Assembly: GCA_037013685.1 (NCBI GenBank)
Contig: CM072886.1
Coordinates: 60,752,933 to 60,816,932 of the forward strand
Direction of reading: 5' to 3'
Length of the DNA: 64,000 bases
DNA from: Acridotheres tristis
Taxonomy: Eukaryota > Chordata > Aves > Passeriformes > Sturnidae
This document shows, piece by piece, positions 47,006-59,911 of the stretch; the first letter of the stretch is position 1; every line of letters begins with the position of its first letter. The notes under the pieces are model-generated. The model had not been told where the DNA came from. It saw only the letters and a program-made list of their open reading frames with translations, and made no database searches. Made by a program: the position numbers and the translations under genes.

Positions 47006-50000
47006 TCCCTGTGCAAGGCCAGCTCTTTTTTCAATTACCCAGCTCTGTCTGACAGAGACAAAAGTGCAGCTCCCTTGGGACAGACAGGGACCTGAGACAA
47101 CACTGATGAGATGAGTAGGACTGATTAGGATTACTGTGTCAAGAATTTGTCACTTGTTACCTACCACAAAAACTACTAGGCAAATGTGATAGCAAACCAC
47201 TATTACTTTCCACCTCAAGGGCATTGGAAGCAAAGGCCAAAATCATTCTCATTTGTATGAAAGCAAGCATGCCCTCAGATGCAGAAAGCATCACTGAAGA
47301 GGTTTTCATTAAACATTATTGTCCAGATAGAAGCACTGATTTTTTAAAACATCTGCAAGGCACCATGACCCAATGAAAAGATGAAAGACAGTCTCTTGCC
47401 ACGAAATCAAACAGAAAAGGGAATCTGTGTGGATGCAGTGATACTCTAGCTGCTCTTCTCACCCCAGGAATGCTCGAGCTGGGAACGAATACACTGCAAT
47501 GTTAAAAACCAAGGTGATCACATCTGTTTTATTTCTGCATGTATCCACCACTAGAGGCCCTTGCATATCTCCTCCTCTGGGGAAGGCTGCCCTCAGTTAA
47601 ACCCCTGTGGCTGAGCATAACAAAAAATTACATACTTTTAAATCAAACTCTCTGCTTGAGGAGTTCCAGCCCAAATGACTGATAAGAGACGATGGCTGAA
47701 ACTTTAAGCCTGTGATTTTTCCTGCCTTAGCATCGAACACTCAGCCTGGGGGCATTAGGCTTGATACACGAACTTCAGCAATCTCATTTAGGTTTCTTGT
47801 CCAACTAATATCCTCTGGCATCCTTTCAAGACAAAGCCAGGCCAATTTTTTTTTTTTAATCCATCTATTTAATTTAAACAATAGCAGAGGATTATAGTTT
47901 ACCCGTGTGCTTACACGTGTTTATCCAAACTCCGAAAGACACGCACAGTTTTCTGCCTGCCATGCAAGTAAAGCAAAGCACTTTCTCAAATGTTTTGCAT
48001 TAGTTTAACAAGGAGTTTTGAGGTCCCAATTTCGGCCCTCTGATGCAGCTGGCTGTGAAGTTGATCTGAATGTTTCCCATGTGCATGGTTCCTAGCATGA
48101 GGAAAGGCTGTGAATGGGACTTTGTATATAATATAATAATTCTCTTTTTCCTCTGCCTCAAATGTTACTTCATTGGAGTCAGCTTCTGATTTGGTTCATT
48201 GAAACCAGCTGGTCATTTCTGCATCCTCAGATATACTGGGGGAAAGGGAGGATAGAGGGCAAGAACTCAATTGTAACCACTGCTAGATTCTGCTCCCCTA
48301 TCCCTATTCTAGCAAAAGGTTAAAAAGTATCACAGAACATCTCTGGAAACGTAAGGCACCTGAATCCTTTGCAAGGAAGATATTGAAAACATTAGGATTT
48401 GATATCACCAACACAAGAGCCTTATGAACTACCATCTAATAAGTTTCGATTATATACTGCTGCTCTTGCTATGCCCTGAGCCGAATTACTCATGGCTTTG
48501 TTACACCATTACTTTGGGAAAGACATTGCATCTTGATTTGGCAACTTAAAATGATGGAGATTTCACCATACAGCCCAGGAAGACTGTTCCAAGAGCAACA
48601 CTACAAGTTACAAACTGGGTCTGGCTTCTAGTCTAGACATGTACCATGTGTGTTGGATAATGTTCCATGAGAATCTTTTCCATTCATAGCTTGCCATTAT
48701 TAAATCTTTTTGGTACCACATGCCCAAGGTTTGGTATTTGTGGGCTAAATTCTTCCAGGGGGTCTCAGTGTGACAAGACAAAGTGCAAAATCCTTCCTGA
48801 ATAGTGACTCTTGGTCATCAAGTGTAACCAATGACATCTCCACTGCTGCACGGGATCTGTGCTGTAGCACCCAAAGTTCTACCCTAGTTCAGAATTAAAG
48901 CCCAGATGAGGGGTGGCCAGATGTTTCATCAAGCTGGCCTCCTGAAGGGAGCAGCAAAGGAGGGATGCAGTGGCCATCAGGAGCTGGCTGTGCCCAGCAG
49001 CAGTTCTGTCATCCCCACACTGCAGCCTCCTCAGCCACAAGCCCAAAAGCTTACAGGTACATCCCTCCTGCTTCTTACTGGGGACAAGCTGGAGCAAAAC
49101 AGGGGCTCATCAAAACCAGATGGACCTTATTAGTTATGCAGTGCCATGGAACATGCCCAGGAAGGGAAAGTTTGTCCTGTCTGCACATAGCAGGTGTGGA
49201 AATGGCACGTGTCTCACCTTGTGAAAGTCACTGCTCTGCTTTCCGTGTACCTTTCACCACCTTAGTCTCAACTTCATTCCTCCAGGAGTCTTTTGACTTT
49301 ACCTCTGTCCAATTTTATACCTCCCCAGTGATCAAAAGGTACAAAAAACCTATCATGGCAAAGATAGATTCACCTTCAGAGCAGAGAAGTACTTCACCAC
49401 CATCCCCTCATGAGGCTGTCACCAGCAGCCCCAACTCACCTCCAACCTCCCCACCTGACTGCACTGTCAGCTCTTCTGGAGTCACACACACATCACCTTC
49501 CTGTGTCCAAACAAACCTCCAGACTCCAATGAAGGGGACTGTCATCTCTAATTCCCTTGTAACAGTCTTTAAAACATTATAGATGGATAAACAGTCACCA
49601 CATTTTTAAGGCCATTACACATTTGGTCCCCTTCTAACAAGGGATCATTAACCTTGTTTTAAAAATACACAGGTTGGAGAGCAGTAGTTTGAGTGTTATG
49701 CTCCTGTTTGGCTACATGCACTGCCCTTGGTGCCAGCAGTTTGCATCTTATCAAGGATTAAACTCTTCTGGGATGACAGCAAGGTTTTTTCTGATGGCTG
49801 AAAGCAAGGGTCACTCCAAGTAATTTCTACAGCTGCCCCCAAAGACACGAGCAGCAGCAATGATTTATCACCGTTGGCACCAGGACTCCCTGAGATGAGA
49901 GGGAACAAAAAGGACTGAAGGAATGGTAATGAGACACCTGCAGTATTTCTAGGTATCCTGCTTCCAGCAGCTGAAGACCTCTTAGTGGATCTCCTGCAAA

Positions 50001-50994
50001 GCTTCAGGCCAGGAGGAAGGCACAGAAAAAGGAGGTATTAGGAAAAGTTGTTGTGTAATATATGTAATAGATCACAGATCTTGCAAGATGCTGTTTGGAG
50101 GTAGAGGGAAGAAGCCTGCTAGGTGATAACAGGATGCAAATGTGGTTCTAGTCAAGGGTTTTTAGAGACACGGGAGAAAGGTTTGAGTACCCATAACATA
50201 TTATACTGGAATGAGCAGGCCACAGTGGCAGCACCCACAAAGAAGCCCCAGGAAGCTTTCTAAAAATGTGTCCAAGGTAAAAATATTTTTGTCACATTTT
50301 TATTTTGAAGCAATAAAAGGACTCACAAGTTTCATAGTGAAATCTCAGCCTAACCAGAATTTATAGAAGTTTCTTTAATTTCTGTAGAAAATGCATAGAT
50401 TTTCACCTGTAAGCTGAAGAAAATCCACTTAGAAGTTAAGACTAATTGCTATCCTATTCATTTTCTAGAGCTGAGAGGGTCAAGATTTATGTGATCCCAA
50501 TAAACCATTTAAACAATCCATTAATGGCCTATTTGTCTGCTTTTCTAGGTCTGCCTTACACTTCTCCATGGGAAAAATATTATGGGTTGTGGTCCCTCAT
50601 TATTAGGGGAGTGAAGCATCTGGAAGTACAAAAACAAAAATAAATAAATTTTCGCCTTTTTTATTGATATTCATGAGCAAGGTTTATCTTGGGGTTTATC
50701 CTTGCCCTGTCAGGGGCATCACCAGGGCGCTGTTACAAGGAATGAGCACAGCAAAGCAAAGCTAGCCTGCTCCAATGCGGAGCCACAATGCTATGGAGGA
50801 AAAAAAACGGCTTTAATTTTGTCTCAAATTTGGGAAAAAAACCTTATTCCCTTATTCAATAAGAAAAATAGGTTTAATTACTAATAACCCACCAAAACCT
50901 GTCTTGGAATGCTGGACTTTCCCACTGTTGTTTTGCAGGAGATGCAGAATATCCAGACCCCACGGTGTTTCAGGATTGTTTCCCTGCCTCTTGT

Positions 50995-51300
50995 CTTCTC
51001 CAGTTCAGCGGCTCCGCTCGCAGCCCGGCACTAGAACAAGCCTTTTTGGACATTTTTAGGTACCCATGAACGTCACTAGATGGCAGCAAGAAACTGCACT
51101 TGGCAACCCGATGGGCTTCTGCCAACCTACGCGTCCCCAGCTTCCACTCGCCTGCGGGCAGGAGCAGCTTCTGGGGGCTGGGAACTCGCTTTGCCCGGGA
51201 ATACTAATGCCTTTTACCCGGGATACCAGTCCCTCGGGATATAACTTGCTGCCCATCGCCGTCCAGCAGCTTTACAAAACCAACAGCATCCCTAACACGT
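50995..51300. promoter_or_regulatory. CpG cluster, candidate insulator or hypomethylated element
   Basis: I count about 17 CpGs in 300 bases (including ctacgcgtcc, two cccggga and ctcgggat), the densest CpG patch in the window. It contains a near-consensus CTCF motif (separate entry). Two related words, CCCGGGAATAC and CCCGGGATACC, lie about 30 bases apart near 51197-51235. It is short for a CpG island, and no TATA box or exon is recognisable next to it. A small orphan CpG island, an insulator or an unannotated lncRNA promoter all fit. The call is inferred. Confidence 0.42.
51073..51086 (+). promoter_or_regulatory. CTCF binding motif
   Basis: tCACTAGATGGCAG matches 13 of 14 positions of the CTCF core as I know it (CCASYAGRKGGCRS). 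Only the first C is replaced, by T. The plus-strand orientation would matter for loop direction. Its place inside the densest CpG patch of the window strengthens the call. Actual occupancy cannot be seen from sequence. Confidence 0.6.
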
Positions 51301-54300
51301 AAGATCACATAGATAGACCTCACAAGTCTCACAAAGCAGGAGAGTGTTACCTTTCCAAGGAGCTGGAGGGATGTTCCCACTTCTAAATTCTCTTTACGCC
51401 CTTTTTATAACGCCTGCCTCATACCACTTCTTGCTTTCCCACCAATGAATGTTGTACATCCAGGTGGTAGAGAAGGATCTGCTGGAAAAGCCCTCAGCCA
51501 GCTGCATCTCCAGTCCATCTCAAATCAAGACTTCCAGCAGGAAACACCTCCTCAAGAGCATCTTTCCTCCACTGGCCCCTGGCTTCTTTAGTAGATGCTT
51601 TCTCGAGCTGTGGTTACAACAGCAGGGGTCACACACACTGTGTCAGCAGAGTGCTCTGAGCTGTGCTTTCTGAAAACCTTCCTCAGTTACCAGATATCTG
51701 CCCTTGGCTTTCCATACCCCCCCCACTATCTCTGTCTCTTCCCCTCTGGTGGAGCTGTTTCCTCCTAATGATAATTTGGAGCAGCTTTTCAGGGTGTTCC
51801 CCCACACACCCACTTCTCCTTCAGCTCTAAGGCTTCTGTTTCTTTCACCAATCTCTCTTTTGCTTTATTTTCTATTAGAGCCAGCTTTTTATATAACTGT
51901 ACTGATCTGCATGACAGAATTGTCTCTGGCTGTCCCAGCTTATCCCTCTGTCCTGACATATTTACAGAGATGCCCTCTTCACCTGCCTGATAGGGTGGAA
52001 GGCCAGAGAAGAGAAAATAACTGGAATAACATTTTGGATTTGCTTTGTTCTATTTTCAATATTCACTTAGAAGCCCTGGACAACTTCAGTCACCCACCTG
52101 ACCATGCATTGTGCATTTCCCCACACCACATCCCATGACAGCTCCTCTCAGGGGGCAGAAGGGGCACTCATATCCTGCTTTTGTCAACACATTGGTGCCT
52201 CCTATCCAGGGATAGAAAGAGCAACATGGAATAGGATCTTTAAAATGTATGACAAGAGGTTCAAACTCTTCTGTGGTACAAGAACTAGGAGCAACGAGGT
52301 TGCTCACAGCCTTGCTTTCCTCAGCTTTACTTCCCCCACAGAGGCACCCAGCTGTGCAACTTCTCAAACCGTGCACCCCCCGTAAGTCTCTGAAAGCAAT
52401 AACAACCAGTGGCCACCTTGAGACATTACTTTAAGGGCTTCTAGTGCTGTTCAAGGGAAGCTGAGAGGTCATACTGGGGTACAACATCTGTCACATTCCA
52501 TTTTTAAGCTCATTCTTCAGGTGAAGATGACAGGACAGGATTGAGATTACTCCTTTGTCTACAGTAGCACAGTGTTTATGTTCATGCCACGCAACATAAA
52601 ACATTACCTGTATTTACTTCTGCAAGCTGTCTGACTCTTCCTGGGTCACCCCACACCTGCCAGCACCAGCCTTGAAGCCCTCCTGAATCAGCCACAGAAG
52701 ATAAACACACAAATTCTCTAGTTCATACGCATAATAACCACCTTTCAACCCCTTATTGGGGGAAGGGGAGACCATGAGAACCTCTTACCAGAGGAAGGAT
52801 GAGATCTGACAGACAGCCAAAGCTCCAGTTACAATTCCCCTCTGACATCAGATGCATTTTGCATCATGTGCATATAATCCCCCTTTTCCATCCTCTCCCC
52901 AACACCCAACTCCTGACACTTATTCCAGAGCAGCCCACAATTCAAGGAACCCCATATCTCATCTCTCCTCTGCAGCCTGCTCTGCCACAGGCACGTGGTG
53001 CAGGAGCCAGGACCTGCCCCAGCAACTTCTGCTGCCAGGACACACCTGGGGAAGTGTGTCCTGTGAGCTGGGAGGTGCAGCATCCCCCAGCCATAGTCCC
53101 AGTACCATGGCAGGGGTGAGCATGTGAGAGCTGCCAGTCCTGACAGCAACCTGAAAAAGTCAGAAGTCATTTTGGCAGATCTATGCTTTGTACCTTTAAG
53201 TTGCACAAACGTGGCCAGCTAAACTGGCTTCCTTCTTTGCCAACACTGCCCAGGTTCCTTCCTTCACTGCGCTGGGTTTCTAAAGACCAGGGGGAAAATA
53301 TAGCAAAATGAAAATAGAGAGGTCTTTCATACATTCTCTGTGTGTTTCTCCTTCCCGGTTAAGGCTGCTTTCCTCCTCTCTGTTAAAGCTGCTCCTTCAA
53401 AACACACACTCTGACTTTTGATGTCTCGCCCAGACCCAGTTAGTCTGCTGCTGTACCCCTCATTCTGGCAGTGATTCTGTTCAGAGAGCCCCATTCCACT
53501 CACAGGCTGTAATTTCATCCTCTCTCGTTTTTCACAGCATTTAATCCAACCTGCTGCAGCACTACCCCACTAATAATTGCTAGCAGCAGCCAATCTCCAG
53601 CCTTACCAGCTTTCTATCCAGCCCCATAGCAGTCCCAGGGAAACCTCACAGGCAGCAGAAGGGAATCCTTGGCATTTCCAGACCCTTCAGAGCCCATGTC
53701 AAGAAGAAAATAAAGACTTAGTCAGGAAAAGTATAACTCTATTTTCTGGTGTCCACTCAGAAATAAAAGATATTCTTTTTCTAAATGGCAAAGTACTGGC
53801 TGTCATCATCAGCTGTGTTTACCACCTGTTGGAAGGTCACTCCCTGGCCCTTGCCACAGTGGCTGCTTCTGCAGTTCCAGAGCACTCAAGCAGTTTTGGC
53901 TCCAAAATGGTACTTGGCTGAAACCTCTGGATTAGTCCTCTCCTTTGTCCTGTGAGGAGGGCAGCTGCCTGGTAGAAGGGCAAGAAAATCAGGGATTTCC
54001 CTTAACCCTACCCCTTACCGTTGCCTTAGGTCATACCTACAGAAAGGGGAAGAGCAGGAAAGAAAAGTCCCTAGAAAGCCCTTCAGTACACAGAAGAAAG
54101 CCAGGTTGTTTCCAGACTTGTAAAGGCTCTGTTCCTGCAAGCAATAGTGAATAGTGCATAGTGCAAGTAATTTTCCACACAGAGAAGTGTCTAAAGCATT
54201 TCAGAGACATCCTTTAACTTCCATGGAAAGCAACTCTATTTTGCTCCCACATCACAGCAGAAGTGAGCAGCAATCCATGGTAAAACCCTTATCCCAGATA

Positions 54301-56796
54301 ATGGGAAGTTGCATCACCCCAGCAACACAAAGCATGTTTGGATGTGTCAGATGTTATGGCACTTGGAGAACATAACCTACTTCCTCTAGCTGAATTTTCT
54401 CTTATTTCCAGAGAAACAACCACCGCAGCACAGCAGCCAGGCAGGGCAAAAGTGCAAGTTCAGAGCTTGCACTCAACTGTGCTGCAAATCAGTATTTAAC
54501 CTTCCCATGCTGCAAAGGGAAAGTTGCTCTGTATGGATCCATGCAGGGCCAAACCTCACTAGTTTATTCCATTTGTACTCCCACCCTTGCTAGAGGGGAG
54601 AGAAGAGAGATGGGCAACATCTGGCAGCTTGCATGGTCCCATCCCCTCCTGCCCCTCTCTTCCCAGATTTGGGGAGTTGGCACTTGCTCAATCAGAAGCC
54701 TGTGAGGTGCACCATTCTCCAGTCAGCAAGCCCATTATTCAATTTCCTCTGGAACCCCTCCAAGACCCTTGTTCTCACTGTTGAGACCCCCTAGACTTGG
54801 CCCAGCTGTTGCAGAGTGCATAACCATGGTGGATCCACACCTCTGAGAAAAAGGGTATCCTACTTTCTGGAGCAGGAATGTGGCTCTGCCCAGTATCTTC
54901 AGCCACCCTTGAGGGGTGAAGCCTTTCTTCCATACAAGGAAGAACTTTGGGGCAAGTGGGGGAGGAGAACAGGGAGGGACAAGGACAAATACAGCCTCCC
55001 ATTATTGCTCAAGGATGTTAAAGTCAGGTACCTACAAGAGTTATGCTGCAGAGCCCTATCTGCAGGGTCAAGTCAAGGAAGATGTGCCCACCTGAAGCAC
55101 CAATATAGGCTTGAAAAATTCCCCTGAAATGTTGGAGAAGATTAGGGGCTGGTATCTAAGATGCCAGCTCAGGGTTCTGTCCCACCCCAGTGCTGAATCC
55201 ACTAGGCAAAAGGCATGACCTCATATGATATCCCATGACCGCAGGGTAGAAGGGTCCCCACATGCCCCCTCCCTATGGGTAGCTGTGCCTCTCTCGTGCC
55301 CTGTGGAGCCAACACCAGCTCAGAAACACACGTAGGTCTCCATGGGGTAATTCATGCTGTGGGGTGTCCATCTACACGCCAGTCCCTGAGCTACCACTTT
55401 GAGAAACCCAACTTCTAGACCCTCAACATCCACAACCACTTCTGATTCCTCCAGGAGCATAATTCTGACAGTGTGCCCACATCAACTATTTCCTAGCAGA
55501 GACTGGACAACATTAAAGGAAAAATTTCACTCCATGAAATCAGCTGGCAAGAATCCCATTTTTTTTTTGGCCTTTGAGTCAGACAACTGTAACCTGCTCT
55601 GTGTTTCCTGGCCCCTGTTTTGCCTGTTCACCCATGTAATCCCTCACTTACAAGTTGTTTCCCTGCCATGACACAGGCAGGAGATTCAGAGCAACGAGCA
55701 CAGCCAGCAATTGACGCCTCTCCACAGCTTTCCTGGCAGCTCCATTGCTTCCCGGGAACAGAGATGATGTAGCACAACCTGCAGTAACATTCCAGTGGTG
55801 GCTATGACGGACAAAGAAAACTTTAAAAGTGCAACACAAATCTCTCTGACATTCATGCTGTTTCCCTCTTGCTCTCCTTCTCCCTTCCCACACTCACTTT
55901 CTCCTCTGCACAAAGTCATTGGTGAGCAGTCACTGTTCCTGTGCTGCTGCTTCTCTCTCACACATCACCTGCCCTATGTTCCTCAAGGATGCAAGGAGGG
56001 TGCTGAGCTCTGTTTCACCCCACGGCATTTCACTCTCAATATTACCAGCTTAGCCCAGAGATGCACTGAATGGAGCCCGTGGATTTACTGTGAGTACCAC
56101 AACAGCAAATTGCAGAATCCTACATCCGAGGCAATATTTGCTTTTTCTCTTTCCTCTCTTTCCCACCTTGGACTTGAACATCTTTCTGGACTGCTTTCCC
56201 AAAGATATAAGTGAAACACAAATGACACAGCATGAAACAGTGCAAATGGCTTCTAGTTAAACCCTATTTAAAAATAAATGGCATCTTTGCTTTTAGTACA
56301 TTAGCATCCATTTTTTAAAACAAATCTTGAGGAGGAAGCTATTATACTTTGCTTGATGCAGTCCACAGAGTATAAAGCAGTCTCTTCTTCCTCTGTCCTG
56401 CCAGGCCACTGGAATGCTGCAGCCCAGCAGCAATCCCAGCAGGCCCACATCAGTTCCAGCTTTACAGGAAGCTTCGGATGTGAAAAATCCAGTAACATGA
56501 GGCAGAGGGCACATCCTCAGCCAAAATCACTGTCATTTCAAAAAATAAGTCAGGGCTAAAGGGGGCAAGGATGATGGTGACACATGATTTGCAAAGAGTA
56601 AAATAACTTTGTCTTCCCCCAGAAAATGCCTCCATCTTCCCACAGCAAAGCAATGTCCTATGTAGCTCGAGTGCATTATCACCCCTGGACTTCTGGACTT
56701 AGACAACTGCCACGTATTTTAGTCTCACATGCACTACTGCATAATCATGTTTGGGAAGAAACAGGTCATTTCAGGTGTTCCAAGATCACCATGTGC
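51301..56796. other. Non-coding unique DNA, no gene seen
   Basis: No gene or transposon is recognised. A 7-bp unit, ATAGTG with a preceding A or C, repeats three times at 54143-54163. Frames such as 51704-52138 (144 codons, plus) and 55795-56214 (139 codons, plus) lie in C/T-rich DNA and have no domain I know. The C-rich stretch 52820-53110 is open on both strands, as expected from composition. Confidence 0.6.
54143..54163. repeat. Three-copy 7-bp tandem repeat
   Basis: AATAGTG, AATAGTG, CATAGTG follow one another directly. This is a minor slippage repeat. Confidence 0.85.
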
Positions 56797-56872
56797 ATAT
56801 AAATATATAGTTAGATAATGGCAATTATATAAAATTATATGATAGTATAATGATAACATATGAGTAATGGGG
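56797..56872. other. AT-rich patch
   Basis: About 75 bases are made almost wholly of A and T, with words such as TATAAATATATAG and AATTATATAAAATTATATGATA. There is no regular unit and no gene. Confidence 0.6.
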
Positions 56873-57285
56873 CTTATAATAACACCTCCACTGCCGAGGT
56901 CAAAAGCAAATCTTGGTTGTCATTCGTGCTTATCCTTCCAGCATGACCTCAGTTTGATGACAGTTGCAGATGTGGACTGCCACCAAACCCTGGGTCTGAG
57001 AAGTACTCGCCTTCCCAGAGAAGTGGAAGCAGGATCACTGAGTACCTTGCTGCTCCTGTACAGATTGATCTGCGGGAGAAGAGGTGAGCTGCAGACACAC
57101 CTCCCCGCCAGGTTATGTGTGGTGGGGGCACACTTCCCTCCAGGCCACCTTACAGCCTGTGCCAGAGAAGCCCCTGTAGATACTTAGAGCTGTAACATCC
57201 CCCATCCCAGCCTGCACTGGCTCCAGGGTCTGATGGAGTCACACAGGAGTGAAGGTGTTTGCTTTTAACTTATGAAAGCCACCAG

Positions 57286-57323
57286 TCTAGTTAAAATCAA
57301 GTCGCTCCTTGATTTTAACTAGA
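57286..57323. repeat. Perfect 16-bp inverted repeat with 6-nt loop
   Basis: The arm TCTAGTTAAAATCAAG (57286-57301) is exactly complementary to CTTGATTTTAACTAGA (57308-57323), around the loop TCGCTC. Outside the stem, AGCC (57277-57280) can pair with GGCT (57325-57328) across a bulge. A 16-bp perfect stem at this spacing is not expected by chance in 64 kb. It does not have the 22-bp-plus imperfect stem of a typical microRNA precursor, and no known transposon ends are recognised at its edges. Confidence 0.9.
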
Positions 57324-59746
57324 GGGCTCGGTCTCACCATGCCTCAGTGACATCCAAAATACATGGATGCAGGATCAGGAGACAGAGGTGCTTAGGAAAG
57401 GAAGAGGGCACCACCCTCCATTCCCTTGGGTGGTATCAGAAACTGATGAGGCTGCTGGTGGGAGGCAGGCATGCAATCCCACCAGTCTCTGTGCCCACTG
57501 CCATTCAGGATTTATCTCCTGCAGGGCTGTCATCCCACAAAAGTTTACACACAGGCACAAACTTGGCACAGACCATATTGGCAGCAGTGAGACACACATG
57601 CACATGTAACACTAAGCACAACCACAAGCCCAGGCACCATCAAAACCCAAACCACAGCTGGAAAGAGTGACCAAAATCCTTAGAGGGATTATGAACCACC
57701 AGAATCTTAGAATTAGGGGCTTGCCTTTAATTAGCAAAGAAGTACATGCTTGATTGTTGCTGAGTTACCCCCTGTTGTTTACATACATGCTCTTTTCTTT
57801 GAGTGCTTTTTATTGATCCCATATGCCTCAACTCTGTCAGCTGAGCCAAGTCATCTACAAAAATTAACAAAAATAATGTAGTTTTACACATTACTCCCAT
57901 GATTTGTTCTCCTACACAGGCATTTGCCTTTCCCTACTTTGCAAGTGTTTTTCTCTCTCTGCAGTCAGGTTTGGGGTTTTTTTCTCTGCAATATTCATTT
58001 TCAGAGGGATTTAGCAGGAGTCAGAAGAAGGGTCTTGCCACACCAGAAGCTGCAAGAAGTAAATGTGAGCAGAGCCCTGGAAGGCAGGAGAGAGGGCAGT
58101 CAGGTTTCTCCCTGAGTCCCTAAGCCTGCCTCCTCTTCCAGGGTCTTGTGAAGCATCTTTCATATGCCTTGTTCTGGTCCCAAGCTGGTACTCAGGACGC
58201 TGGACAATAGGCTTTTACAACCATGTCCATTCCCCTTGTGTTTCCTCTATAAAGAGGTCTCACCTTCACCACACAGATAGTTTTACTGGCTCATCTAAAA
58301 CGGGATTAGGGCATTGTTGAAAGAAGTTGGAGAAGAAAGGTAAAATAACTAAATTCATGACAAACATCTCCATCTTGCCATAGTAGGACCCTGTCCAAGC
58401 TCCCTACAAGTGATGAACAGGTCCAAGCCAAGCTCTGTGAAGCAGCACAGCCCTGCAAAGGAGACACATTTAGCACCTCTCACAGTGCTCAGGCAGAGAG
58501 ATCCTCTGGAGTGGCTGTACCAGGTACCAATTCAAATAATCACATAACAGCATAAACAGCTGTGCCACTTGTCTGGAGGGAACAGGCAGAGAGAAAACCC
58601 ATAAGCATCACAGTCTGTATGAGGGATGGGACATTATGGGAAATCACTCATATTCATAAACTGAATTAGTAAGAATACTTACCAGTTGAATTTTAACTAG
58701 GACACCTTTGGCTAACTAGTGAAGTATCTTTTCCTCCAAAAGCTACCTGCAACACAGACTTTGATTAAACACACATACCACCATGCCAAATGTTATACGT
58801 TTGGTAGAAGTGAGAAAAGTTTTCTTACAGGCAGCCCAAGCCTCTACTCTGTCCACCAGAGCTCTCCTGTGGCCAAGAGCTCTAAACCACATATAGAGAT
58901 GAAGTGAAAAAAACATAGCTCAGAGGTGGTTGAAATGAGTGTAAAACTCATCCAACCCACCACTACCACAAGCATTCTTCTGGTTTTTGAGCCACCACAG
59001 TTTCATCAGGCCCTGCTGCACTTCCTTGCCCAGCCAAGAGGGACTCAGGTCTGGCTACAGCCCAAAACATCCTTGTTACCACTTTGAAACCACTGCCCCT
59101 GAGGAGCCACAAACTGCTCCCTACTGAACCTTGTGATGACACAGGCTGAAGTCCCCAGGGCATGTCACATTTTAGTTGTTTGTAGTCACAGCCTAAGCAA
59201 AGCTAGAAGTTTCCTTTCCGTTCTGATTATGATTTTAAAATGACATTACCTCACTTGGTGCCACTGCTCACATCAGCCAACTTGGGTAGCAAACATCCCA
59301 CAAGGCTTCTCCAGCTGAAAGATCATCAGGAGCACTGTCCCTTCCAGACAACAGCTAAACAGGCAAAATACAGGTCAGCAAAACTGAACACAGTGTAGCA
59401 GAAAACAGATTATTTCTCCTCTCCTGGCAGTGCTGGGGGCAGAACAGCAGAGCTTAGTCAAGCTTCAGTATCCCAGGGAGTCAGATATCAATCCCTTGAT
59501 CTCTCCCATTGCATATCTCTCTGTCCCTTCCAACTGTGAGTCCCAGAGAGACTAGGAAGAAAAACCTCCAAACAGGAGCAAGTACAGTAACAAAAAACCT
59601 CAAAGCTTTCTCAAGAGACATTCAGCTGAGCAAGGCTCTAGGTCCTGAACTATCTCCTCCAGTATCCAGAGTGCTACTTCTGGGCACTTTCACAAAGCAC
59701 TCCCTGAAGTTGTTTTCCTAAGGGCCTCATCCATAGACTCCCATCC
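57324..59746. other. Non-coding unique DNA, no gene seen
   Basis: No gene is recognised. The sequence is low in CpG and has no clear simple repeat. The stretch up to 59746 runs without any other mark into the second CR1 copy. Confidence 0.65.
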
Positions 59747-59911
59747 CACAAAATGGTTAGGGTTGCAATGAATCTTAAGGTCGTCTAATTCCAACTCCTT
59801 TTCACAGGCAGGGACAACTTCCAGTAGACCAGGCTGCTCAAAGTCTTATCCAGCCCAGTCTTGAACACTTCCAGAGATAGAGCACCCACAGCTTCTCTAG
59901 GCAACCCAACC
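59747..59911 (-). mobile_element. CR1 LINE, truncated and decayed 3' fragment
   Basis: On the minus strand this is a second CR1 3' end. Diagnostic pieces are aaaatggttagggttgcaa near the left edge, aggcagggacaacttccagtagaccaggctgctcaaag (59807-59844), and ttgaacacttccagagatagagcacccacagcttctctaggcaac (59861-59905). The last is the reverse complement of the ORF2 tail coding for its final residues. The stop position that is TAG in the copy at 35118 reads TAC here, and the octamer tail is not preserved. This copy is therefore more decayed than the one at 35030. It keeps only the last 35 or so codons and part of the 3' UTR. Confidence 0.88.

Larger units (their letters stand above)
45801..50994. 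other. Non-coding unique DNA, no gene seen
   Basis: No gene is recognised. An AT-rich patch lies at 46314-46413 and a direct repeat at 46972-47005. A near-consensus CTCF core, CCACTAGAGGCC, is at 47548-47559 with one mismatch in the GGC. The segment 47860-48080 is repeat-free with scattered CpGs and could be a conserved element. The longest open frame of the window (48965-49582, plus, 205 codons, Ser/Thr/Pro-rich C-terminus) lies here without a recognisable domain. Confidence 0.6.
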
